A stretch of 64,000 nucleotides of DNA from Bisbaumannia pacifica (GTDB taxonomy: Bacteria; Pseudomonadota; Gammaproteobacteria; Pseudomonadales; Halomonadaceae), in contig NZ_BJUK01000020.1 in NCBI RefSeq assembly GCF_007989625.1, positions 1-64,000 on the forward strand, written 5' to 3'. Position 1 is the stretch's first letter. Every line of letters begins with the position of its first letter. A program made the translations under genes and the position numbers. Positions 25,732-35,307 of this stretch are shown in pieces. Below the pieces are notes generated by a model, which was given only the letters and a program-made list of their open reading frames with translations, was not told the DNA's origin and did not search any database.

Positions 25732-26458
25732 GCTGGGGCCATCCCTTGGAGCAGGACTCGATGCGCGACTCGACCCGATAGACCCGCCGCAGCAGCTCGG
25801 GGGTGATCACCTGGTCGGTGGGGCCGCAGGCGATCAGCCGGCCGCTCTCGAGCACCATCGCCTGGTCGGTGAAGCGCAGGGCATGGCCCAGGTCGTGGAG
25901 GGCCACCAGGATCAGCATGTTGCGCTCCCGGGCCAGTCGCCGCAGCACCGTCAGCAGGCCGATCTGGCGATTGAGGTCCAGCGCCGAGGTGGGCTCGTCG
26001 AGCATCAGGATCTCGGGCTCCTGCACCAGGGCCTGGGCGGCGCTCACCAGCTGGCGCTGGCCGCCGCTGAGGTCGCCGATATCGCGCTCGCCGAGCGCGG
26101 CGATGCCCAGCTCCGCCAGGGCCTGGTCGACCCGTGCCAGGTCCTCGGCCGCGACCTTCAAGGCGCGTCCCTGCATGCGTGCCAGCAGCACCGACTCGTA
26201 GACCGTCAGCACTGCCTTGGCACCGGTGTCCTGGGGCATATAGGCCACCGGGCGCTCGGCGCGGGTGCCGTCGATCACCACCTCGCCCTGGCCCTTGAGC
26301 AGGCCGAGGATACGCCGGAAGAGGGTGGACTTGCCGGCGGCATTGGGACCGAGCAGGGCCACCACCTGGCCGCCCTCGAAGCTTGGGGTGGTGATCTCCG
26401 CCAGGATCTGGCGGCGGCCGTAGCCGGCCGAGAGGCGGTCGAGTCGCAGGGTTACCAT
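25709..26458 (-). CDS. FecE-type ABC transporter ATP-binding protein
   Basis: 249 residues. Walker A GPNAAGKST (about residue 37), signature LSGGQRQLVSAAQAL, Walker B ILMLDEPTSALD and the switch histidine in LVALHDLGHAL are all intact. The ATG overlaps the stop of the permease gene by seven bases. It powers the adjacent FecCD-type importer for an iron complex or a related metal chelate. The 3' end overlaps the convergent EamA gene. Confidence 0.92.
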   Translation of the reverse strand: MVTLRLDRLSAGYGRRQILAEITTPSFEGGQVVALLGPNAAGKSTLFRRILGLLKGQGEVVIDGTRAERPVAYMPQDTGAKAVLTVYESVLLARMQGRALKVAAEDLARVDQALAELGIAALGERDIGDLSGGQRQLVSAAQALVQEPEILMLDEPTSALDLNRQIGLLTVLRRLARERNMLILVALHDLGHALRFTDQAMVLESGRLIACGPTDQVITPELLRRVYRVESRIESCSKGWPQLIVEEAI

Positions 26459-27519
26459 GAGGCCTTCTTGCGGTTGAGGATAAGGAACAGGAAGAAGGGG
26501 ATACCCACCAGGGAGGTGATGATGCCGATGGGGATGATGGTGCCGGGCAGGATGACCTTCGACAGTACCGAGCCGATGGAGAGGATCAGGGCGCCGCACA
26601 GTGCCGCGCCGGGCAGGAAGAAGCGCTGATCCTCGCCCAGCAGCAGCCGGGCGATATGCGGCCCGACCAGGCCGATAAAGCCGATGGTGCCGACGAAGGC
26701 CACGGCGATGGCCGCCAGCAGCGACACCAGCACCAGTACCTCCAGGCGCAGGGCACGCGGCTTCACGCCCAGGCTCTCGGCCTTGGCATCGCCCAGGCGC
26801 ATGGCGGTCAGCGCCCAGCCATGGCGGGCCAACAGCGGCAGCACCGCGGCGAGGACGCCCACGGCGATCCACAGCTTGGGCCAGGTCGCCTTGGTCAGGC
26901 TGCCCATGGTCCAGAACACCACCGCGGCCACCGCCTGCTGGCTGGCGAAGAACTGGATCAGTGCCATCAGCGAATTGAAGATGAACACCATGGCGATGCC
27001 CAGCAGCACGATGGTCTCGATGGTGACCCCGCGCCTCAGGCTCAGGGTGTGAATCAGGAAGGCGGTGAGCATGGCCATGACGAAGGCATTGACCGGCACC
27101 ACGTACTCGATGGCCGCCGGGATGATCGCCACGCCGAAGGCCAGCGCCAGGGCCGCGCCGAAACTCGCCCCGGCGGAGATGCCCAGGGTGAAGGGGCTGG
27201 CCAGGGGGTTGCTGAGGATGGTCTGCATCTGGGCGCCGGCCACCGACAGGCTGGCCCCCACCACCAGGGCCATCAGCGCCACCGGCATGCGGATCTCCCA
27301 GAGGATCACCCGCACCTGCTGGCTGACGGCGTCGGGGGTGAGCAGGCCGCTAATCACCTCGCCCAGGCCGAAGCGGGCCGGTCCCAGGGCGAGGTCGACG
27401 CACAGGCTGAGCAGCAGCGCCAGTCCCAGGGCGGCGAGGATCAGTTGGCGCCGGAACACCAGGACGCGATAGAAATCGCGGCCCTGGGCGCCCTCGGCGG
27501 CGCTCGTCTCAGTGGTCAT
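26452..27519 (-). CDS. FecCD-family ABC transporter permease
   Basis: 355 residues. The usual family stretches are LWEIRMPVALMALVVGASLSVAGAQMQ, NPLASPFTLGISAGASFGAALAL and TIGFIGLVGPHIARLLLGEDQR (coupling helix), with about ten membrane helices. It forms the membrane channel of a siderophore, haem or cobalamin importer. Start MTTETSAAEGAQ overlaps the end of the binding-protein gene by 11 bp, and its own end overlaps the ATPase gene. This tight three-gene operon has only one permease gene, so the channel is probably a homodimer. Confidence 0.92.
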   Translation of the reverse strand: MTTETSAAEGAQGRDFYRVLVFRRQLILAALGLALLLSLCVDLALGPARFGLGEVISGLLTPDAVSQQVRVILWEIRMPVALMALVVGASLSVAGAQMQTILSNPLASPFTLGISAGASFGAALALAFGVAIIPAAIEYVVPVNAFVMAMLTAFLIHTLSLRRGVTIETIVLLGIAMVFIFNSLMALIQFFASQQAVAAVVFWTMGSLTKATWPKLWIAVGVLAAVLPLLARHGWALTAMRLGDAKAESLGVKPRALRLEVLVLVSLLAAIAVAFVGTIGFIGLVGPHIARLLLGEDQRFFLPGAALCGALILSIGSVLSKVILPGTIIPIGIITSLVGIPFFLFLILNRKKASW

Positions 27520-28636
27520 GCAGCGACACCCAGTAGCCGGGGGCATAGTCCACCGGCAGGAAGCGCTCGTGGAGCTCCTCCAGGGTGGCCTCGGGGTCGA
27601 GGTCGGCGAACAGGTCCGGGTGGAACCACTTGGCCAGCCGCTGGACGGCCACGAAGTAGTAGGGGCTGTTATAGAACTGATGCCAGATGGCATGGAAATT
27701 GTCCCGCTCCATGGCCGTGATGCCGGTCATGGCGGTGCGCTCGGTGAGTGCCTCGAGCTTGGCCCGAGCACGCTCCAGGTCGGCCCCGGGGCCCACGCCG
27801 ACCCAGTCGCCGCCGGGGACGTAGGCGTCCCAGTTGCCGCCGGTGACCACTACCTGCTCGGGGTCGGCGGCGAGGATCTGCTCCGGGTTCAGTGAGCCGA
27901 AGGTATTGGGGATGATGCCATCGGCGATGTTGCTGCCGCCGGCCAACTCCACGTACTCGCCGAAGTTGCCGGGGCCGAAGCTCATGCAGCAATCCTCTGA
28001 GTAGCCGCCGGCGCGGTCGATAAAGACCCTCGGGCGCTCCGGGTCAGCCGCGGCGATGACCTCGGTGACCCGGGCCATCTGGGCCTCGGAGTAGGCGATA
28101 AAGGCCTCGGCGTCCGCTTCTTCACCCAGCAGCTGGCCCATCAGGCGCATGGACGGCAGGGTATGGGCGAGCGGATCCTCGCGGAAGTCCACATAGACGA
28201 TGGGGATGCCCAGCTCGGCGAGCTTGTCGTCGTAGCCGGCGTCCTCGGTGGCCGTCCTGGCCTCCAGGTTCATCAGCACCACATCGGGTGCCAGGGCGGC
28301 GGCCTGCTCCACGTCGAAGGTACCGTCCTTGAACCCGCCGAAGGTGGGGATCTCCTCCAGCTCGGGGAAGCGCTCGGCGTAGACGGCGTAGTTGTCCGGA
28401 TCGGCCTGGGAGAAATCCTCCCGCCAGCCCACCACGCCGGCGAAGGGATCCTCGGGTTGCAGGGCGCCGAGCAGATAGATCTGACGGCCCTCGCCCAGGA
28501 TCATGCGCTCCACGGGGGCATCGAGGGTGACCTCGCGACCGGCGATATCGGTAATGGTGATCTCGTCGGCCTGGGTGGCCACGCCGAGTAGCGTGAGGCT
28601 CACGGCACAGGCCGCCTGTAGCAGTGCTTTATGCAT
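27509..28636 (-). CDS. Periplasmic iron-complex binding protein (TroA-like fold)
   Basis: 375 residues with a type I signal peptide (ALLQAACAVSLTLLGVATQA) and no lipobox. Mature start ITITDIAGREVTLDAPVERMIL is the classic FecB/BtuF opening, followed by AALAPDVVLMNLEA. It captures a metal chelate for the FecCD/FecE partners downstream. The central loop SEDCCMSFGPGNFGEY, with a cysteine pair, is unusual and might form a disulfide. It is first gene of the operon, with a possible Fur half-site about 105 bp upstream. Confidence 0.9.
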   Translation of the reverse strand: MHKALLQAACAVSLTLLGVATQADEITITDIAGREVTLDAPVERMILGEGRQIYLLGALQPEDPFAGVVGWREDFSQADPDNYAVYAERFPELEEIPTFGGFKDGTFDVEQAAALAPDVVLMNLEARTATEDAGYDDKLAELGIPIVYVDFREDPLAHTLPSMRLMGQLLGEEADAEAFIAYSEAQMARVTEVIAAADPERPRVFIDRAGGYSEDCCMSFGPGNFGEYVELAGGSNIADGIIPNTFGSLNPEQILAADPEQVVVTGGNWDAYVPGGDWVGVGPGADLERARAKLEALTERTAMTGITAMERDNFHAIWHQFYNSPYYFVAVQRLAKWFHPDLFADLDPEATLEELHERFLPVDYAPGYWVSLHDH

Positions 28637-28740
28637 GATGGGGTTCTTTCTCGCCTCTCGTGGGATCGGGACCGCTGAGGTCCGGCGCGATAACACGATG
28701 CACCCGCAGGGCGTGTCGTCACTCACCCTTCTTTGCGTCT

Positions 28741-28755
28741 GGTTATCATTTGTGG
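28741..28755 (-). promoter_or_regulatory. Possible Fur-type half-site
   Basis: On the minus strand ACAAATGATAACC contains AATGATAA, one repeat of the Fur hexamer pattern. It sits upstream of the binding-protein gene. The second half is poor, so this is only a candidate. Confidence 0.25.
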
Positions 28756-28780
28756 GGCCGGGCGATTATGCAATAGCCGG

Positions 28781-28801
28781 GTGGCGGCGTCGAGCCGCCA
28801 C
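28781..28801 (-). terminator. Hairpin after the Bcr/CflA gene
   Basis: Arms GTGGCGGC and GCCGCCAC with loop GTCGA, 42 bp past the exporter stop codon. No T-run follows on the minus strand, so it would be a weak or factor-assisted terminator. Confidence 0.45.
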
Positions 28802-28842
28802 GTCGTCCGGGGGAGGGCGCTGGAGGGGAGAGGCGCTGGCGG

Positions 28843-30057
28843 CTATTCCGAGAGCGCCTGGCGGGCCTCCCGTCGGGCGGCGGGGCGCACCAGGCCCCAG
28901 TAGACCGCGAGGGCGGTGATGCCGGCCAGGCCGATGGTCAGCGCCAGGGTACGCGAGGTGTCGTCGTGGAGCTGACCCACCAGGCCCCCCACCAGGGCGG
29001 CGATGCCCATCTGCAGGAAGCCGAACAGCGAGGAGGCCGAGCCGGCGCACTGGGGGTTGGGAGCCAGGGCCCCGGCCATGGTCTGGGGCATCAGGATGCC
29101 TACCCCCATCATAAAGACGATATGCGGCCCCACCACCGCCCAGGCCTGGGCGGCGCCGGCCAGGGCCAGCAGGGCCATGGTCGTGCCACCCAGGGTGCAG
29201 AGCAGGGCGCCGCGCAGGATCAGCCGGTCGCGACCCAGGCGTCGGCTATAGCGGCCGCTGATCACCGTGCCGCTGAAGAAGCCGGCGACGATCAGCGCGA
29301 AGAGGATACCGTAGGTGGTGGGGTGGACGCCGATAAACTCGATCAGCACGAAGGCGGAGCCGGAGAGGTAGGCGAAGAGTCCCGAGAAGGCGGCGGCATT
29401 GGTCAGGGTATAGCCGACGAAGGCGCGCTGGCCGAGCAGCAGGCGGAAGTTGCCGAGCATGGCGGCCGGGCCGATGGGCTGGCGCAGCTCCCGGGGCAGG
29501 GGTTCCGGCAGGGCGAAGATCAGCAGGGCCAGGGCGACGGCCGCATAGAGGGCCAGCACCAGGAAGATCGCCTCCCAGCCGAAGAACATCAACAGGCCGG
29601 CACCCACCACCGGTGCCAGGGCCGGGGCCAGGGCCATGATGCTGGCCAGGTGGGAGAGGATGCGCCCGGCCTCCAGGGGGCCGTAGATATCGCGCACCGC
29701 GGCGCGTCCCAGCACCGGGCCGGCGGCGCCGCCCAGGGCCTGCAGGAAGCGCCCGGCCAGCAGCCACTCGATGCTCGGCGCCAGGGCGCAGAGCAGGCTG
29801 GCCGCCAGGAAGAGGGCGAAGCCCCCCACCATGATCGGCTTGCGGCCGAAGCGGTCCGCCAAGGGGCCGCAGAACAGCTGGGCCAGTGCGAAGCCGGCCA
29901 TGTAGAGGCTCAGGGTCAGCTGCACCTGGTCGGGGCCGGTATTCAGGGCCTCGGCCATGGCCGGCATGGCCGGCAGGTACATATCGGTGGCCAACGGGCC
30001 CAAAGCGGTCAGGGCCGCCAGCAGGATCACGGTGGCGGGGGAGGTCAGCCGTAGCAC
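28843..30057 (-). CDS. Bcr/CflA-family multidrug efflux transporter
   Basis: 404 residues when started at the GTG that follows AAGGAGAACCGG; this start gives a normal family length and places helix 1 at the N-terminus. Family hallmarks are ATDMYLPAMPAMAEAL, the loop GPLADRFGRKPIM, and the 12-helix MFS layout. Bcr/CflA proteins are proton-driven exporters of drugs and small peptides or amino acids. It is preceded by a REP-like element and lies downstream of the homogentisate operon on the same strand, but more than 230 bp away. Confidence 0.9.
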   Translation of the reverse strand: MLRLTSPATVILLAALTALGPLATDMYLPAMPAMAEALNTGPDQVQLTLSLYMAGFALAQLFCGPLADRFGRKPIMVGGFALFLAASLLCALAPSIEWLLAGRFLQALGGAAGPVLGRAAVRDIYGPLEAGRILSHLASIMALAPALAPVVGAGLLMFFGWEAIFLVLALYAAVALALLIFALPEPLPRELRQPIGPAAMLGNFRLLLGQRAFVGYTLTNAAAFSGLFAYLSGSAFVLIEFIGVHPTTYGILFALIVAGFFSGTVISGRYSRRLGRDRLILRGALLCTLGGTTMALLALAGAAQAWAVVGPHIVFMMGVGILMPQTMAGALAPNPQCAGSASSLFGFLQMGIAALVGGLVGQLHDDTSRTLALTIGLAGITALAVYWGLVRPAARREARQALSE

Positions 30058-30220
30058 CCGGTTCTCCTTGGAGGCGCGGGAGGCGCGTCCGGTAGTGAGG
30101 TAAGACGAGAAGCGGGCGCGGCTGGGGGACAGGGCCGCGCCCGCTTTATTAGGCCGCTTATTATACACCGACAAGGCAAGGCGTGCCGGGGTGGACGTCA
30201 TCGGGGCAGTTGCTGGTGTT

Positions 30221-30290
30221 GTAGGAGCCTGCTTCAGCAGGCGATTGATGGGTTGCCGAGGTATCAAATCGCCGGCTAAAGCCAGCTTGG
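30221..30290. repeat. Paired extragenic palindrome (REP-like)
   Basis: GTAGGA is followed by the hairpin GCCTGC-TTCA-GCAGGC with GAT. About 25 bases later comes ATCGCCGGCT-AA-AGCCAGC, a second imperfect hairpin in inverted sense. The two stems with inward GAT/ATC flanks resemble REP pairs of Pseudomonas and Halomonas. It ends right at the maiA stop codon and may stabilise or end that mRNA. Confidence 0.65.
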
Positions 30291-30291
30291 G

Positions 30292-30936
30292 CTAGCCGGC
30301 GTCCGGCTGGGCCTCCGGGGCGGCCCGGGCGAAGGCGTCCAGGGCCCGGCAGTTGGCCACGATACGGCGGATCCGCGGGTAGGCGGTCAGGTCGCATGCG
30401 AAGCGCTCGGCGTTGAACACCTGGGGCACCAGGCAGAGGTCCGCCAGGCCCGGGGCGTCACCATGGCAGAAGTCGCCGCTGCCCGCCTCCCGGGAGAGCT
30501 GGGTTTCCAGGGCGGCGAAGCCCTCGCTGACCCAGTGGCGGTACCAGGTCATCTTGGTCGCCTCGTCCACCCCCAGCTCCCCGGTCAGGTACTTGAGCAC
30601 CCGCAGGTTGTTGAGGGGGTGGATCTCGCAGGCCACCGCCTGGGCCAGGGCGCGGACCCGGGCGCGGCCGGCGGCGTCCGCCGGCAGCAGCGCCGGTTCC
30701 GGGTAGCGCTCGTCCAGGTACTCGCAGATCGCCAGCGACTGGGTCAGCCGCGCGCCGTCGTCGGTGACCAGCGCCGGCACCAGCCCCTGGGGGTTGCGGG
30801 CGAGGTATTCCTCGCCGCGCTGCTCGCCCTTGACCAGGTTGACCGGGGCCTGGTCATAGGCCAGGCCCTTGAGGTTCAGGGCGATGCGTACCCGGTAGGC
30901 GGCGGACGAACGGAAATAACCGTAGAGGGTCGTCAT
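30292..30936 (-). CDS. maiA: Maleylacetoacetate isomerase (zeta-class GST)
   Basis: 214 residues. The N-terminal thioredoxin-like domain carries the zeta-class signature YFRSSAAYRVRIALNLKG (SSAAxRV), with GLVPALVTDDGARLTQSLAICEYLDE completing the glutathione site. The C-terminal helical domain has DLCLVPQVFNAERF. It isomerises maleylacetoacetate to fumarylacetoacetate. Last gene of the homogentisate operon, 14 bp after the hydrolase gene. Confidence 0.95.
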   Translation of the reverse strand: MTTLYGYFRSSAAYRVRIALNLKGLAYDQAPVNLVKGEQRGEEYLARNPQGLVPALVTDDGARLTQSLAICEYLDERYPEPALLPADAAGRARVRALAQAVACEIHPLNNLRVLKYLTGELGVDEATKMTWYRHWVSEGFAALETQLSREAGSGDFCHGDAPGLADLCLVPQVFNAERFACDLTAYPRIRRIVANCRALDAFARAAPEAQPDAG

Positions 30937-30950
30937 CCTGCCTCCTCGTC

Positions 30951-31970
30951 TCAGTGGGGCTTGTACTCGACTACCTGCTGGTCGATGGCGCCGAAGATGC
31001 TCTGGCCGTCGCGGTCGAACATCTCGATGCGCACCCGGTCGCCGAAGCGCATAAAGGAGGTCTTGGCCTGGCCATGCAGGATCTGCTCGACCATGCGCAC
31101 CTCGGCCAGGCAGCTATAGCCCACGCCGCCGTCGCTCACCGGCTTGCCGGGGCCGCCCTCGGCGTCCGGGTTGGAGACGGTGCCGGAGCCGATCACGGTG
31201 CCGGCGCCCAGGTAGCGGGTCTTGGCGGCATGGGCCACCAGCTCCGGGAAGCCGAAGATCATGTCGGGGCCGGCCTCCGGCTCGCCGAATTTCTCGCCGT
31301 TGAGGTGCACGGTCAGCGGCAGGTGGACGCGGCCTTCCTTCCAGGTGTCGCCCAGCTCGTCGGGGGTGACGCAGATCGGCGAGAAGCTGGAGGCCGGTTT
31401 GGCCTGGTAGAAGCCGAAGCCCTTGGCCAGCTCGCCGGGGATCAGGCCGCGCAGGCTGACGTCGTTGACCAGCATGATCAGCTTGATATGGCCGGCGGCC
31501 TGCTCCGGGGTCACCGCCATGGGCACGTCGTCGGTAATGACGGCGATCTCGCCCTCGAAGTCGATGCCGTGGGACTCGCTGACCGCCTCGATATCCTCGG
31601 TGGGGGCGATAAAGCGGTCGCTGCCGCCCTGGTACATCAGCGGATCGGTCCAGAAGGTCTCGGGCATCTCGGCGTTGCGCGCCTGACGCACCAGCTGGAC
31701 GTGGTTGAGGTAGGCGGAGCCGTCGGCCCAATGGTAGGCGCGGGGCAGCGGCGAGTGCAGCTTGGCCATGTCCAGGTCGAAGGCGTTCTCGGCCTGGCCG
31801 CCGTTGAGGGCGTCGTAGACGTGCTGGAGCTGGGGCTCCAGGGTCTCCCACTGCTCGATGGCCTGCTGCAGGGTGGCGGCGATCTGCGGCACCTTGACGG
31901 CGCGCTTGAGGTCACGGGAGACGACGATCAGTTCGCCGTCGCGGCCCTTGTTGAGGCTGGCAAGTTTCAT
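30951..31970 (-). CDS. fahA: Fumarylacetoacetate hydrolase family protein
   Basis: 339 residues from the ATG at MKLASLNKG. The FAH fold is indicated by GIDFEGEIAVITDDVP (metal-binding acidic residues), VNDVSLRG, and GAGTVIGSGTVSNPD. It is shorter than the eukaryotic enzyme and matches the proteobacterial fumarylacetoacetase found in hmg clusters. It cleaves fumarylacetoacetate to fumarate and acetoacetate. It lies between hmgA (32 bp) and maiA (14 bp). Called hmgB in P. putida nomenclature. Confidence 0.93.
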   Translation of the reverse strand: MKLASLNKGRDGELIVVSRDLKRAVKVPQIAATLQQAIEQWETLEPQLQHVYDALNGGQAENAFDLDMAKLHSPLPRAYHWADGSAYLNHVQLVRQARNAEMPETFWTDPLMYQGGSDRFIAPTEDIEAVSESHGIDFEGEIAVITDDVPMAVTPEQAAGHIKLIMLVNDVSLRGLIPGELAKGFGFYQAKPASSFSPICVTPDELGDTWKEGRVHLPLTVHLNGEKFGEPEAGPDMIFGFPELVAHAAKTRYLGAGTVIGSGTVSNPDAEGGPGKPVSDGGVGYSCLAEVRMVEQILHGQAKTSFMRFGDRVRIEMFDRDGQSIFGAIDQQVVEYKPH

Positions 31971-32002
31971 TTGGGTAATCCTTTGTCGTCGGGGAGTCGG
32001 GC

Positions 32003-33313
<1,311 letters not shown>

Positions 33314-33331
33314 GGGGTTATCCTCTCGAAA

Positions 33332-33538
33332 TTACCGTTCCTGGGGTGCCGGTGCGGCGGCGATGTGCAGCGCCTCCTCCAGCACCGCTTGGTCGCCGAC
33401 CTGGTTGGCCAGCAGCAGGATCAGGCGAGCATTGATGCGCTCGCTCTCTTCGTCGCTGCGCTCCCGGTGGAGTTCGGTGAGCGCCGCGTAGAAGGCGTCC
33501 GGATCAGTGAAATTGGGCTCGAGCTTAAGCCGTGGCAT
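33332..33538 (-). CDS. mhaB: DUF2783 protein, MhaB-type coupling protein
   Basis: 68 residues: LEPNFTDPDAFYAALTELHRE, then SERINARLILLLANQVGD, the DUF2783 pattern. Its start overlaps the end of the flavoprotein gene by 14 bp and it precedes hmgA by 18 bp. In Pseudomonas putida U the 3-hydroxyphenylacetate 6-hydroxylase is a flavoprotein (MhaA) plus a small coupling protein (MhaB) of this size, encoded with hmg genes. Function assigned from that precedent and this context. Confidence 0.8.
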   Translation of the reverse strand: MPRLKLEPNFTDPDAFYAALTELHRERSDEESERINARLILLLANQVGDQAVLEEALHIAAAPAPQER

Positions 33539-35243
33539 GGGTCACCTCCGCGGCGGTCAGGTGCTGGCCCAGGGCCGTGGCCAGGGCGCGCTCCACCGCC
33601 TCGGCGCGGCACTCGGGCCAGCGGGCGGCGACGTGTTGGTCGGGACGCAGCAGGTAGCCGGCCCCCGGGGTCAGGCCGTAGCGGCGGGCCACCAGGCCCT
33701 CGGCGTCCTCGCACTGGCGGGTACGCGGCAAGTTGGCCAGCGCCGCCGGGGCCGGGCCCAGCAGCAGCAGGTCGAGGTCCGCCTGGCGGGCCAGCAGGGC
33801 CGCCAGCTCGGCGGCGCGGTCGGCCAGGCCGTTGCTCTCCACCCCGCCCCGGGCATCCAGCAGCAGCACGAAGCGATCCCCCAACTGGTTGAGCAGCCAG
33901 GCGGCCTCGCCATCCAGGCGCACCGGCGCGTCCTTGGCGGGGCTGCCCGGGCGCAGTTCGGTCGGCAGGCCCTCGGCGTCGTCGCCGTTGAGGGGTGAGC
34001 CGTCGTAGTGGCAGGGCATCGACAGCCGGCCGCTATTGACCAGGGCGCGGGCGAAGCCGTAGTGCTCGGCCAGCTCCAGGGTGGTGTCGCGGAACAGGCG
34101 GCTCACGCGGCTCTTGGGGGTAATGAACTCGGTGGCGCGGGTGGAGTTGAGGATATTCTCCGCCGCGCCGTGCTGGCGCTCGTCGTCATAGGTGGCGAGC
34201 AGCGCCTGGGGCGCCTGGCCCTTGAGCACCCGGGCCAGCTTCCAGGTCAGGTTCTCCACGCTCTGGATGGCGCCGTTGGCGCCTCGGGCGCCGAAGGGCG
34301 AGACCTGATGGGCGGCGTCGCCCATGAAGAACACCCGGCGGTGGATGAAACTGTCCATCTTGCGGCAGCGGAAGGTGTAGACGCTGGCCCACTCCAGGTC
34401 GAACTCCACGTCCTCGCCGAGCATGGCCTGCACCCGGGGGCGGATGTTCGCTTCCTTCTTCTCCTCCTCCGGGTCGGCATCCCAGCCCAACTGGAAGTCG
34501 ATGCGCCAGACGTTGTCCGGCTGCTTGTGCAGCAGCACCGATTGGTTGGGGTGGAAGGGCGGGTCGAACCAGAACCAGCGCTCGGTGGGGAAGTCCGCCT
34601 TCATCACCACGTCGGCGATCAGGAAGCGGTCCTGGAACACCTGGCCCTGGCAGTCCAGGCCGAGCATATCGCGGATGCGGCTGTTGGCGCCGTCGGCCAC
34701 CAGCAGGTAGTCGCAGGCCAGGCGGTAGTCGCCATCCTCGGTGCGCACCGTCAGCAGGGTGCGCTCGGCCTGGCTGTCGACCTCGATCACCCGGTGCTTC
34801 CAGCGCAGGTCGATGCGCTCGGCGAAGGTCTCGGTGCGATCGACCAGGTACTCCTCGAAATAGTACTGCTGCAGGTTGATAAAGGCCGGTACCCGGTGGC
34901 CGTCTTCCGGCAGCAGGTTGAATTCATAGACCTGGCGCTCCTGGAAGAAGACCTTGCCGAGCTGCCAGGTGACGCCCTTGTCGAGCATGGGCTGGGCGCA
35001 GCCGAGGCGATCCATGATCTCCAGGGTGCGCTTGGCGAAGCAGATGGCCCGCGAGCCGACGCTGACGGTGTTGTTGTCGTCCAGCAGCACGCTATCGATG
35101 CCCTGCTTGGCCAGGTCGATGGCCGCGGCCAGGCCCGAGGGGCCGCCGCCGATGATCACCACCGGGCAGTGGCGAATCTCGGCCCGGTCCAGCTCCGGCG
35201 GCCGGCGGTAAGGGTAGACGGGATTCTTGTAGGTATTCGGCAT
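33525..35243 (-). CDS. mhaA: FAD hydroxylase, probable 3-hydroxyphenylacetate 6-hydroxylase
   Basis: 572 residues. N-terminal FAD site VVIIGGGPSGLAAAIDLAKQG (about residue 30), second FAD site RVFFMGDAAHQVSPFGARGANGAIQS (about residue 310), and a C-terminal thioredoxin-like domain, as in MhpA-type monooxygenases. The MhaB-like gene overlaps its end. The expected reaction is hydroxylation of 3-hydroxyphenylacetate to homogentisate, the substrate of the adjacent HmgA. A paralogue with the same small partner lies at 16838-18702. Other hydroxyaromatic substrates remain possible. Confidence 0.85.
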   Translation of the reverse strand: MPNTYKNPVYPYRRPPELDRAEIRHCPVVIIGGGPSGLAAAIDLAKQGIDSVLLDDNNTVSVGSRAICFAKRTLEIMDRLGCAQPMLDKGVTWQLGKVFFQERQVYEFNLLPEDGHRVPAFINLQQYYFEEYLVDRTETFAERIDLRWKHRVIEVDSQAERTLLTVRTEDGDYRLACDYLLVADGANSRIRDMLGLDCQGQVFQDRFLIADVVMKADFPTERWFWFDPPFHPNQSVLLHKQPDNVWRIDFQLGWDADPEEEKKEANIRPRVQAMLGEDVEFDLEWASVYTFRCRKMDSFIHRRVFFMGDAAHQVSPFGARGANGAIQSVENLTWKLARVLKGQAPQALLATYDDERQHGAAENILNSTRATEFITPKSRVSRLFRDTTLELAEHYGFARALVNSGRLSMPCHYDGSPLNGDDAEGLPTELRPGSPAKDAPVRLDGEAAWLLNQLGDRFVLLLDARGGVESNGLADRAAELAALLARQADLDLLLLGPAPAALANLPRTRQCEDAEGLVARRYGLTPGAGYLLRPDQHVAARWPECRAEAVERALATALGQHLTAAEVTHATA

Positions 35244-35307
35244 GGCTCCTCCGACCGCGACCCGTTAGCGGGCCGCGGGGGTGTCCTGGGGTCAGCGAGC
35301 GCGGGAC

